This document shows, piece by piece, positions 17,911 through 25,207 of a stretch of 64,000 nt of DNA. Position 1 is the first letter of the stretch; every line of letters begins with the position of its first letter. Under the pieces are notes generated by a model. The model saw nothing but the letters and a program-made list of their open reading frames with translations, ran no database searches and was not told the origin of the DNA. The position numbers and the translations under genes are program-made. Source of the stretch: Hymenobacter canadensis (GTDB taxonomy: Bacteria; Bacteroidota; Bacteroidia; Cytophagales; Hymenobacteraceae); assembly GCF_027359925.1 (NCBI RefSeq), contig NZ_CP114767.1, positions 2,604,001-2,668,000 on the forward strand, given 5' to 3'.

Positions 17911-18990
17911 ATGCCGCTGCCTCCTCCCCCACCCACTAAAGCCCAGGCGCCCAGCTCCGGTTTTCGGGCGCGGTTTCGGGCGGCACGGCGGCGCTACTTT
18001 GGGTTTTCGCGCCGCGAAACCACCGGCTTTGCGGTGCTCCTGACGCTGTTGCTGGGGCTATTGCTGGCGCCCGTGCTGCTACGGCCGCACCTGCCCGCCT
18101 ACGACCCCGCCGCCGACCAGCGCCAGCTTGACCAATGGGCTGCCGAGCTGGCCGCCAAACGCCAGCCCCGGCCGGCGTATGCGGGCAACGGCAGCCGCTA
18201 CCCACGCCGCACGTATCCGCGCCGGCCGCGCGTGCCGCAGGTGGCTCTGGCTCCTTTTGACCCCAACCGGTTTTCCAGCCTCGACTGGCAGGCGCGGGGC
18301 CTGCCCGCCTGGCTGGGCGAGCGGCTGGTGAAATACCGCGACGCCGTGGGTGGCTTTCGGGCCAAAGAGCAGCTCCGGCGCGCCTACGGCCTGTCTGACA
18401 CCACCTACGCCCGCCTCGCGCCCTACATTCAACTGCCTGAGGCCCTGCCGCCGCGCGAGCCGCGCGCCTACGCCAGCCGCCCCTACCCCGACCGGGCCAC
18501 CGACCCGGCCGGCCGCCGCTTCGGTGCGAACAGCGCTGGCCCGGCCTCAGCCAGTGCCTACCCCCGCAAGCCCCGCAACCTGCAGCCCTTCGACCTGAAC
18601 ACGGCCGATACCACGCAGCTGATGCAGATCCGGGGCATCGGGCGGGGGCTTTCGGCGCGGGTGGTGGAGTACCGGCAGCGGCTGGGGGGCTTCCGCGAGG
18701 CCGGCCAGCTGGCGGAGCTCTACAGCCTGCGCGACGCACCCGACCTGGTGGACAGCCTGCGCAAGTACACGTTTGTGCGGCCCGGCTTCGCGCCGGAAGG
18801 TGTGGATATCAACAATGCGCCGTTTGAAGTGCTGCAAAGCCACCCCTACGTGGGCAAGCGCCTGGCCCGGGTGGTGGTGGCCTTCCGCCAGCAGCACGGC
18901 CCGTTCCGGCAGCCCGCCGACCTGCGCCAGATCCGCATCCTCGACGAGGCCACTTACGACCGGCTGCTGCCTTATCTGCTGATTAAGTGA
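17911..18990 (+). CDS. ComEA-like membrane-anchored helix-hairpin-helix DNA-binding protein
   Basis: 359 residues. A basic N terminus (FRARFRAARRRYFGFSRRE) precedes one membrane helix at about 40-57, then a Pro/Arg-rich linker and three helix-hairpin-helix units: about 118-172 (LPAWLGERLVKYRDAVGG), 225-282 (DTTQLMQIRGIGRGLSARVV) and 295-357 (NAPFEVLQSHPYVGKRLARVV). ComEA proteins bind incoming DNA outside the inner membrane during natural transformation. The tripled HhH with cytoplasmic basic N terminus is the usual Bacteroidota form, often annotated only as HhH protein; a competence role is inferred. Confidence 0.85.
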   Translation: MPLPPPPPTKAQAPSSGFRARFRAARRRYFGFSRRETTGFAVLLTLLLGLLLAPVLLRPHLPAYDPAADQRQLDQWAAELAAKRQPRPAYAGNGSRYPRRTYPRRPRVPQVALAPFDPNRFSSLDWQARGLPAWLGERLVKYRDAVGGFRAKEQLRRAYGLSDTTYARLAPYIQLPEALPPREPRAYASRPYPDRATDPAGRRFGANSAGPASASAYPRKPRNLQPFDLNTADTTQLMQIRGIGRGLSARVVEYRQRLGGFREAGQLAELYSLRDAPDLVDSLRKYTFVRPGFAPEGVDINNAPFEVLQSHPYVGKRLARVVVAFRQQHGPFRQPADLRQIRILDEATYDRLLPYLLIK

Positions 18991-19010
18991 GGCGGCCCCG
19001 GCCGGCGCAG

Positions 19011-19018
19011 TAGCTTTG
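19011..19018 (+). promoter_or_regulatory. Bacteroidota -7 box
   Basis: TAGCTTTG matches TAnnTTTG, 57 bases before the ATG of the propeller gene at 19075. The -33 box is not convincing. Confidence 0.4.
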
Positions 19019-19074
19019 CGGGCCCAACCCTCCGGACCTGCCGGGAGTTAAAAGGCTAACCTTTCTTCTGTTTC

Positions 19075-19944
19075 ATGCTGTTTCTGCTGCGCGACAAGCT
19101 GTTTCCTATTCTCGTTTTTTTGCAGTCGGTGGTATGCGGCTGCGGCTCGCAGGATGGGCGGGGGAAGTTTGTTAAGATCAACAAGCTCTACAAGGTGGAG
19201 CAGACGGGCCGCCTGCGCCAGCAGCTGGTGAAGGAAAGCTCGGGCTTCGCGCTGGCCGGTGTGCAGGAAGATCTGTGGACCCACGGCGACGGCGGCAGCG
19301 CGCAGTCGCTGTTCCGCATTACGCCCCAGGGCGACGTGCTGCAAACCCTGAACCTGGCCCCGCTCACCAATATCGACTGGGAGGATCTGGCCCGCGACGA
19401 CGCTGGCCGCCTCTACATCGGCGACTTCGGCAACAACCAGAACAAGCGCCGCAACCTGGCCATCTACCGCCTCAGCGGCCCCAAATTCAGCCAGATAGAC
19501 ACCATCGGGTTCCGCTACCCCGACCAGCAGGAATTTCCACCGCGCAAAACTGCCCGCAACTTCGACTGTGAGGCGTTCTACTATCACCAGGACAGCCTTT
19601 ATCTGTTCACCAAAAACCGCGGCAAAGGCCACTACACGAAGCTGTATTCGGTTCCGGCCCGCCCCGGCTCCCACGTAGCCACCCTGCTCGACAGCCTGCG
19701 CATCAGCACCTGGATTACGGCCGCCGACATCAGCCCCGATGGGCACACGGTGGCGCTGCTCGGCTACGGCCACGTGTATCTGCTGGAACGCCAGCCCGGC
19801 CACCGCCTCTTCGATGGCCCCAAATCCTGCCTTGCGCTACCCACCACCGGCCAGGCCGAAGCGCTGGCATTCATCAACAACACCGACTTCATGGTCAGCA
19901 ACGAGAAAGGCCGACTCTACCGCGCCACCCGCAAAGCCAGGTAG
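19075..19944 (+). CDS. Putative lipoprotein with beta-propeller-like repeats
   Basis: 289 residues. Hydrophobic N terminus ending in SVVCGC, a plausible lipobox (cleavage before C22 or C24). Repeated blade-like phrases such as NIDWEDLARDDAGRLYIGDF, FDCEAFYYHQDSLYLFTKN, ITAADISPDGHTVALLGY and AEALAFINNTDFMVSNE indicate a six- or seven-bladed propeller of the kind seen in Bacteroidota SdiA-regulated or NHL-like proteins. Likely surface or periplasmic ligand binding. Single gene; ends at a convergent hairpin. Confidence 0.7.
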   Translation: MLFLLRDKLFPILVFLQSVVCGCGSQDGRGKFVKINKLYKVEQTGRLRQQLVKESSGFALAGVQEDLWTHGDGGSAQSLFRITPQGDVLQTLNLAPLTNIDWEDLARDDAGRLYIGDFGNNQNKRRNLAIYRLSGPKFSQIDTIGFRYPDQQEFPPRKTARNFDCEAFYYHQDSLYLFTKNRGKGHYTKLYSVPARPGSHVATLLDSLRISTWITAADISPDGHTVALLGYGHVYLLERQPGHRLFDGPKSCLALPTTGQAEALAFINNTDFMVSNEKGRLYRATRKAR

Positions 19945-19950
19945 CCCCAC

Positions 19951-19999
19951 ATCACGCAAAACGGCCCACTACCTGAGGTAGCGGGCCGTTTTGCGTGAT
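19951..19999. terminator. Long bidirectional hairpin terminator
   Basis: 17-bp perfect outer stem (19951-19967 with 19983-19999), one A-C mismatch, then a further 5-bp inner stem and TGA loop. The A/T tracts lie inside the stem. Separates convergent genes ending at 19944 and 20021. Confidence 0.75.
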
Positions 20000-20020
20000 G
20001 TCGAGGTAGCTGATTACGTC

Positions 20021-20917
20021 TTATTCCTGGGTGCCGGTACGCTTGGGGGTGGCGCCATGGTCGGTATCCTTTTCGCCAGCCGGGCGGTTTTCCTGGCGAC
20101 TTTGCTGCCCGTAGTTTTGGCTCTGGTCCTGGCTGTCGTAGTCGCCGCGGGCGGGCGAGCCGGTTTGGCTGTTGTCGTTGGCGGCGTCGTACTCGTCGTT
20201 GTAGGAGCCGCCGCGCGAGCCGTGGCCGTCCTGGGTGCTGCCGCTGTAGCTGCTGCCGGCGCCAGCGTTGGCTTCTTCAGGAATGGCAGCCGGCCGGCCG
20301 GCTTCGTCCTCGGCGCTGGCCTCCCCCGCCGAAGCGGCGGCCGCCCCGGGTGCCGGCTGGCGGTAGTTGCTGTCGTCGGAGTGGCCCTGGTTGTCGTAGC
20401 CGCCGCGCGAAGAATGGTCGTCTTCGTGCTGGTTGCGGGTGGTGCCAGCGGCCGCCTGAGGCTCAGCCGGCAGCGGGCTGCCACCCGAGGTGTTGCCATA
20501 GTCGGCGCTGTAGCCTTCGCTGTTGCTCACCTCCGAGCCGTTGTCGTTCTGCTGGCTGGTGGGGCTGCCCATGCCCAGGCCGTTGTCGCCGTTGCCTTGC
20601 GGCACCTGGTAGCCGTCGTGGTGGGCGGTGGTGTCGGAGGGTGGGGCGGCTTCGCGGGCGGGCTCCGGCGTAAGGTTGCGCGCCTGGTTGCCGTAGCCGC
20701 CATGCGTATGCCCGAGGTGGCCGTGGGGCCCAAACTCGCCCCGCTCGGGGCTGCTCTGCTGGTTTTCGAGCCGGTCGGGGTCCTGGAAGCTGGCCTGCGT
20801 GCTGCTCAGGTCGGCGCGGCTGGCTTCGCTCCCGACCACGGAATTGCTGTTATCGGCAGCGGCGGGCGCGGCCGAATCCGGCGTGGCGTTATGCGGTGTT
20901 TTTTCGTCGTTTTCCAT
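20021..20917 (-). CDS. Low-complexity, probably disordered hydrophilic protein
   Basis: 298 residues composed almost entirely of Gly, Ser, Asp, Asn, Gln, Glu, Ala, Pro and His, with one Leu-poor stretch after another and no cysteine or tryptophan. Motifs of the type SRGGYDNQGHSDDS, SRGGSYNDEYDAANDNS and ARGDYDSQDQSQ repeat loosely from residue 165 on. No signal peptide. Such composition is typical of intrinsically disordered stress or desiccation proteins (hydrophilins), but no family motif is present and function is unknown. Codon use in this frame is coherent (third-position GC), and the opposite frame is its shadow. Start on ATG 20915-20917. Confidence 0.7.
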   Translation of the reverse strand: MENDEKTPHNATPDSAAPAAADNSNSVVGSEASRADLSSTQASFQDPDRLENQQSSPERGEFGPHGHLGHTHGGYGNQARNLTPEPAREAAPPSDTTAHHDGYQVPQGNGDNGLGMGSPTSQQNDNGSEVSNSEGYSADYGNTSGGSPLPAEPQAAAGTTRNQHEDDHSSRGGYDNQGHSDDSNYRQPAPGAAAASAGEASAEDEAGRPAAIPEEANAGAGSSYSGSTQDGHGSRGGSYNDEYDAANDNSQTGSPARGDYDSQDQSQNYGQQSRQENRPAGEKDTDHGATPKRTGTQE

Positions 20918-21166
20918 GGGAGTGGCTACCGTTTTTGGCGGGAATAGGCGCGGCAGCTATCCGGCTATACGGGCTCATTTCCCGCATTGTTCGTGCGGGC
21001 AGGCAGGCGGCGGTGCTGTTCCGGCCAAATGCGTTTTGCGGCGCCACAACCCGCACCTGGCAGCCGCCCTGGCAGAGGCCGGTGGGCCTTGCATGCCTGA
21101 TTATTGGAAATAGCTATTAGATTTACCGGCGTCTTTTCCACACTTCCACTACAAGCAGGTTCTTCT

Positions 21167-21367
21167 ATGAAAACGGGCAAAGTGAAGTTCTTCAACGAAT
21201 CGAAGGGCTTCGGTTTTATCATCCAGGACGAAAACGAGCAGGATATTTTCGTGCATCAAACAGGTCTGATTCACGAAATCCGGGAAAATGACCGGGTTTC
21301 CTTCGAGGTAATTGAAGGCAAAAAAGGCCTGAACGCCGTACGGGTAGAGCGCATTGCAGCCGTGTAA
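21167..21367 (+). CDS. Cold shock domain protein (CspA family)
   Basis: 66 residues, the standard single cold-shock domain. RNP1-like KGFGFI at residues 13-18 and RNP2-like DIFVH near 28-32 carry the aromatic residues that stack on single-stranded RNA or DNA. Acts as an RNA chaperone. Start ATG 21167; the frame is open further up without support. The 250-base upstream region has no gene and could hold a long cold-responsive leader, which is usual for the family. Confidence 0.95.
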   Translation: MKTGKVKFFNESKGFGFIIQDENEQDIFVHQTGLIHEIRENDRVSFEVIEGKKGLNAVRVERIAAV

Positions 21368-21392
21368 TACGCGCCTTCCTTCGGCTACTCTA

Positions 21393-21424
21393 AAGAAGCT
21401 CCGGCCCAACGGCCGGAGCTTCTT
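21393..21424 (+). terminator. Terminator after the cold shock gene
   Basis: Perfect 14-bp stem (21393-21406 with 21411-21424) with CAAC loop; the right arm ends in CTTCTT. Confidence 0.7.
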
Positions 21425-21452
21425 GCCTTAAACCCTGGCGCATACCGCGCAT

Positions 21453-21500
21453 AAAAAAGCGCCGCCGCATCCGCTCATTCCGAGCAGATGCGGCGGCGCT
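21453..21500 (-). terminator. Terminator of the ricT-gldH operon
   Basis: Perfect 14-bp GC-rich stem (21458-21471 with 21487-21500), 15-base loop, six-T run on the minus strand, 19 bases past the gldH stop. Confidence 0.8.
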
Positions 21501-21518
21501 GCTTTTTCAGCACTTCCG

Positions 21519-22013
21519 CTAGGGCTTGCGCGAGGTAGCCTGGGCTACACGCACGCCCACAGCCATGAGGCCCGGCAGCTGATCCTGGCGCATGTACTGC
21601 TCCAACACCAACTTGTAGGTGCCAGTCTGCCGAAACCGCTGGTTGGGCAGCGCCAGAAACTGGTGGTCGTAGATGTCGCCGGTGCCCTGGCCGCGCGGCT
21701 CGCCGGTTTGCGGATCCATCAGAAACATCTGGTGCAGCAGCTGCGACACGGGCTTGCCATCGGGCCCGGTCAGCGTGTGCTTCAGGTACAGGTTGTAGTA
21801 GCCGTAGGCCGAGGCGTTGCGCACGTTGAAGTACACGTCGTAGCGCTGCGTGGTGTCGGCAATATCGAACGTAAAGGCTGGCTTTTGCTTCACCGACCAG
21901 GTGTAGCCCGAAAAATCGACATTCTTTTCATAGAGCTGACTCTGGTCGCAGGCGGTCAGTGCGGTGGCCAGGCCCAGCAGCGGCAACAAACGAAATAGCT
22001 TGAGCATAGACAT
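21519..22013 (-). CDS. gldH: Gliding motility lipoprotein GldH
   Basis: 164 residues from ATG 22011-22013. Lipoprotein signal with lipobox LTAC near residue 22, then CDQSQLYEKNVDFSGYTW, the typical GldH opening. The length and the central YFNVRNASAYGYYNLYLK stretch agree with the GldH family (about 155-170 residues). GldH is needed for gliding and chitin use in Flavobacterium johnsoniae and is associated with, though not a core pore part of, the T9SS/gliding apparatus. Located 11 bases behind ricT, an order that is conserved in Bacteroidota, so the two are co-transcribed. Confidence 0.9.
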   Translation of the reverse strand: MSMLKLFRLLPLLGLATALTACDQSQLYEKNVDFSGYTWSVKQKPAFTFDIADTTQRYDVYFNVRNASAYGYYNLYLKHTLTGPDGKPVSQLLHQMFLMDPQTGEPRGQGTGDIYDHQFLALPNQRFRQTGTYKLVLEQYMRQDQLPGLMAVGVRVAQATSRKP

Positions 22014-22024
22014 CAACTACTGAT

Positions 22025-23683
22025 TCAGGAAGCACTGGGAGGAGTGGGAGCCGCGGAGCCGCTGCTTTCGCCCCGGCGGCCACCACGGCGGCCCCGGCCT
22101 CCTTCGCGGCCCTCGCGGCCTTCACGGGCGGGTCGCTCAGCGCCGCCGGCACTGCCTTCCGGCGGCGTTGGGCGGGTGCCGGCTTCGCCGGCGGCAGAGC
22201 TGCCGCGGCCACCACGCCGCTCACTGCCGCTTCGGCCCTGGCGGGGCTCGGGGGCGCTGCCGTCGGTTGGGTTACGGCGGCCTTCGCCCCGGCCGCTTTC
22301 GTCGCGGGTGCCCCCTTCAGCGCTATTGCCGGAACGGTTGCGGTTGTTGCGGCGGTTGAGGGGCCGGGCAGCGGCGCCGCGTGGGCGGCGCGTTTCCTCG
22401 GCACCACCCTCGGCCGTCGGCGTGGCGGCCAGGCCGTCAGCATCGGGGGTGGAGGGAGTAGCCGTGGCAGCAGGACGTGGGCGGCCACCGGCGCGTGGCA
22501 TGGCGGCAGCCGGGCGCTGCTCCTCGGCAGGAGCATCGGCGCGTCCCTTTTTCTTGGGGCGCTTCAGGCGCTTGCCGGCTTTTATCTTGTCATCGAGGCG
22601 CTCCAAAGAGCCTTCCACGATGGCCGTAACGTCGGGTTCTTTTTCTTCTTCGCGCAGGGCTACCAGCAGCGTATCTACCACTTCGCCCCGCTTATTCATC
22701 TCCTGCACCTCACGCACCCGGTCGGTGGTCAGCACCACCCAGTTGTTGTCGCCGCGCACGGCAAACCACATTTTGCGGCGGAAGATGTCGGTTTTCTGCA
22801 GTACGTATTCGCCTTTGGTGGTGATGAGCGGGCGCTGCACCTGCGGAATGTCCTTGAGGGCGTCGAGGTAGGTATCGAGCTCGTAGTTGAGGCAGCACTT
22901 GAGGCGGCCACACTGGCCCGAAAGCTTGGCCGGGTTGAGGCTCAGGTTCTGGTAGCGGGCCGCGGTGGTGCTCACGCTTTTGAAGTCGGTGAGCCAGGTG
23001 GAGCAGCACAGCTCGCGGCCACACACGCCGATGCCGCCCAGGCGGCCGGCCTCGTGGCGCAGCGAAATCTGGCGCATCTCCACGCGCACCCGAAACTCGT
23101 CGGCGAGGCGCTTGATCAGGTCGCGGAAATCCACCCGGTCCTCGGCCGAGTAGAAGAACGTGGCGCGGGTGCGGTCGGCCTGATACTCTACGTCGGAAAG
23201 CTTCATTTTCAGGCGCAGCTCGTCCACCACGGTACGGGCCCGGAACATAGTGCCGGTTTCCAGGTCACGCACGGCCTCCCAGCGCTCCACGTCCTGCTCG
23301 GTAGCCACCCGCAGGATATTGCGGATGTCCTTGGAGTCGGTGGGCACCTTTTTCTTTTTCATCTGCAGGCGCACCAGCTCGCCCTTGAGCGAGACGTGGC
23401 CCAGGTGCCAGCCGCTGCCGCCGGCCTCAATCACCACGGCGTCGCCGGTGATGAGGGGCAGGTGGCTGGCGTTGCGGTAGAAGTCCTTTCGGCCGCCTTT
23501 AAAGCGGATTTCGACTAGGTCGAAGCCCTTGAAGTCACTGGGGGTATCTAAATCCTGGAGCCAGTCGAAGACATTGAGACGCGTACAGCCGCTGCTACAG
23601 CTGCCTTTCGAGCCGCAGCCCGAGGCAGAATTGGTAGAGCAGCCTCCACCGGATGAGCCGGATGAGCAAGTAGAACAGGCCAC
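22025..23683 (-). CDS. ricT: RicT/YaaT-like PSP1-domain protein
   Basis: I place the start at GTG 23681-23683 (552 residues): it gives the family-like opening MACSTCSSG, and a TATCTTTG promoter box at 23741-23748 overlaps the longer TTG start, which could not then be in the mRNA. Cys-rich N terminus, then the PSP1 domain with GGIGVCGRELCCSTWL and LSGQCGRLKCCLNYE, the cysteine clusters that bind Fe-S in RicAFT. The last 180 residues are an Arg/Gly/Pro/Ala-rich disordered tail, longer than usual. In Bacillus the Ric complex affects RNase Y processing; the role in Bacteroidota is unclear. First gene of the operon with gldH. Confidence 0.85.
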   Translation of the reverse strand: MACSTCSSGSSGGGCSTNSASGCGSKGSCSSGCTRLNVFDWLQDLDTPSDFKGFDLVEIRFKGGRKDFYRNASHLPLITGDAVVIEAGGSGWHLGHVSLKGELVRLQMKKKKVPTDSKDIRNILRVATEQDVERWEAVRDLETGTMFRARTVVDELRLKMKLSDVEYQADRTRATFFYSAEDRVDFRDLIKRLADEFRVRVEMRQISLRHEAGRLGGIGVCGRELCCSTWLTDFKSVSTTAARYQNLSLNPAKLSGQCGRLKCCLNYELDTYLDALKDIPQVQRPLITTKGEYVLQKTDIFRRKMWFAVRGDNNWVVLTTDRVREVQEMNKRGEVVDTLLVALREEEKEPDVTAIVEGSLERLDDKIKAGKRLKRPKKKGRADAPAEEQRPAAAMPRAGGRPRPAATATPSTPDADGLAATPTAEGGAEETRRPRGAAARPLNRRNNRNRSGNSAEGGTRDESGRGEGRRNPTDGSAPEPRQGRSGSERRGGRGSSAAGEAGTRPTPPEGSAGGAERPAREGREGREGGRGRRGGRRGESSGSAAPTPPSAS

Positions 23684-23740
23684 TGGTGAGGTATCTATAT
23701 AGTGAAGCAGCGCACCGCGCTGCGGAAAGTCGGTTTCAGA

Positions 23741-23748
23741 CAAAGATA
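23741..23748 (-). promoter_or_regulatory. Bacteroidota -7 box for ricT
   Basis: Minus strand TATCTTTG, an exact TAnnTTTG match, about 58 bases before the preferred GTG start of ricT. This position decides the start, since transcription would begin after the alternative TTG codon. Confidence 0.55.
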
Positions 23749-23997
23749 CAGAAATCGGCTACGGAAGGCCGTGCCCGTTGTGAGGCCCGCCACGCCGGCC
23801 GCCGCCGGGCCTAACATTGATAGGGCAAAACCAATGAGACGGTACGGCCTGCAGCGCAACCAGAATGATAAAATACCTATTCCGCCCCAATCTTCATCAT
23901 TCCTTCAGCAACGCACGGAAAGTCAGCTTTTTGGGCATCACGGAAAGAATAATAAAAAGCCCCTATGTGTATAATTCTGTCAATCATATCAAACATA

Positions 23998-24030
23998 TTT
24001 TGTGATATCAGCAATAAGTTCGTAAGTTTT
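23998..24030 (+). promoter_or_regulatory. Promoter of the HEIGH metalloprotease gene
   Basis: TTTTG at 23998-24002, 20-base spacer, TAAGTTTT at 24023-24030 (7 of the 8-base -7 pattern positions fit TAnnTTTG). Transcript leader of about 40 bases. Confidence 0.45.
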
Positions 24031-24076
24031 CAGCGCAATTCGTTCTTTCACTCCCACAACCAACCCAACCATTTTC

Positions 24077-24883
24077 ATGAAAGCACCCCGTTTACTGACT
24101 CCTCTGGCCCTGATGCTCGGCGCCGCCATGTCGCTTTCTTCGTGCGAAAAGAAGCAGGAGGTACTTGCCAAAAATGAACTCTCCGAAGAAACTATCGGCC
24201 AGATCCGGACCCTCGGCTTTGGTACTTCGGATGCCCGCAAAGTGGAAGAAGGCGTGGTAGTGGAAGGCGACATCCTGCTGACCAACGAAGTGCTGGCCAG
24301 CGGCCCGCAGAGCCAGCTCATGCGCGTAGGCGAAGACGAGCAGTACCGCACCACCAACCTGGTGACCGGCCTGCCCCGCACCCTCACCGTGCGCCTGGTG
24401 GGTACCTTCCCGTCGGCTTATGTGTCGGCCGCTGACGAAGCCATCCGTCGCTACAACGCCCAGAACCTGCGCCTGCGCTTCGTGCGCATCACCTCGGGCA
24501 CGGCCAACCTGCCAATCACGTCGGCCAACCTGGGCCCCGGCGTACTGGGCCAGTCGGGTGGCTTCCCTTCGGGCGGCAACCCCGCGCCTGGCTTCAAACT
24601 GTCGCCTACGGCTATCAACAGCTCCAACGTGAACTACATCGCCACCATCATGGCGCACGAAATCGGGCACGCTATCGGCTTCCGCCACACCGACTACTTC
24701 AACCGTGCGTATAGCTGCGGCGGCTCCACTGCCAACGAAGGCGCCAGCACCGTGGGCGCTGTCCTCATCCCCGGCACGCCCTCGGGCGCCGATCCAAGCT
24801 CGTGGATGCTGGCCTGCGTAGGCAACGGCGTAAACCGTCCGTTTAACTCGAACGACGTAACCGCCCTCAACTACGTGTACTAA
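24077..24883 (+). CDS. M57-like dual-action HEIGH zinc metallopeptidase lipoprotein
   Basis: 268 residues. Lipoprotein signal with lipobox SLSSC (C23). Zinc site HEIGHAIGFRH at residues 194-204 gives the metzincin pattern HExxHxxGxxH: ligands H194, H198, H204, catalytic E195. The preceding helix DEAIRRYNAQNLRLRFVRI (about 120-138) is usual in the Bacteroidota M57/HEIGH family. Extracytoplasmic, anchored by lipid; the natural substrate is unknown. Single gene with its own promoter and strong terminator. Confidence 0.88.
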   Translation: MKAPRLLTPLALMLGAAMSLSSCEKKQEVLAKNELSEETIGQIRTLGFGTSDARKVEEGVVVEGDILLTNEVLASGPQSQLMRVGEDEQYRTTNLVTGLPRTLTVRLVGTFPSAYVSAADEAIRRYNAQNLRLRFVRITSGTANLPITSANLGPGVLGQSGGFPSGGNPAPGFKLSPTAINSSNVNYIATIMAHEIGHAIGFRHTDYFNRAYSCGGSTANEGASTVGAVLIPGTPSGADPSSWMLACVGNGVNRPFNSNDVTALNYVY

Positions 24884-24913
24884 TCGTCCCGCTTCAGGCA
24901 TAGCCTGACAGAT

Positions 24914-24949
24914 AAGGCCCCGGTTCTGCAAAGAGCCGGGGCCTTTTTC
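24914..24949 (+). terminator. Terminator of the HEIGH peptidase gene
   Basis: 10-bp GC stem (24914-24923 with 24936-24945) extended by four inner pairs to a GCAA tetraloop, followed by five T residues. Confidence 0.85.
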
Positions 24950-25207
24950 TGTTCGCAGACTTCTGCCAGGCGGCGCGGCCTCAGCCCACGGCTCCCGTAG
25001 GCCTGCGTGGTGCCCGGCTGCACCTCACGGGCGGGCATTGACACGGCAGGTGTTGGCCGGATATGCCGGCTGGCGTCCATTTCTCTCCTCCCCTGTTGCC
25101 TACTACCCAACAAGCTCCCCCACAGGCACACCCGTTGTCAAGGCGGCCCTCCTGCTCCGGCGCGTACCAAGACCGGTGCCGCCCCCGGCGTGTGCCAAGG
25201 GCGGCAG

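Larger units (their letters stand above)
23684..24076. other. Divergent intergenic region between ricT and the HEIGH peptidase gene
   Basis: About 390 bases without a supported gene. It contains the ricT leader and -7 box (23741-23748, minus) and the AT-rich promoter at 23998-24030 for the plus-strand peptidase. Short open frames here have no start context or codon preference that I would defend. Confidence 0.6.
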
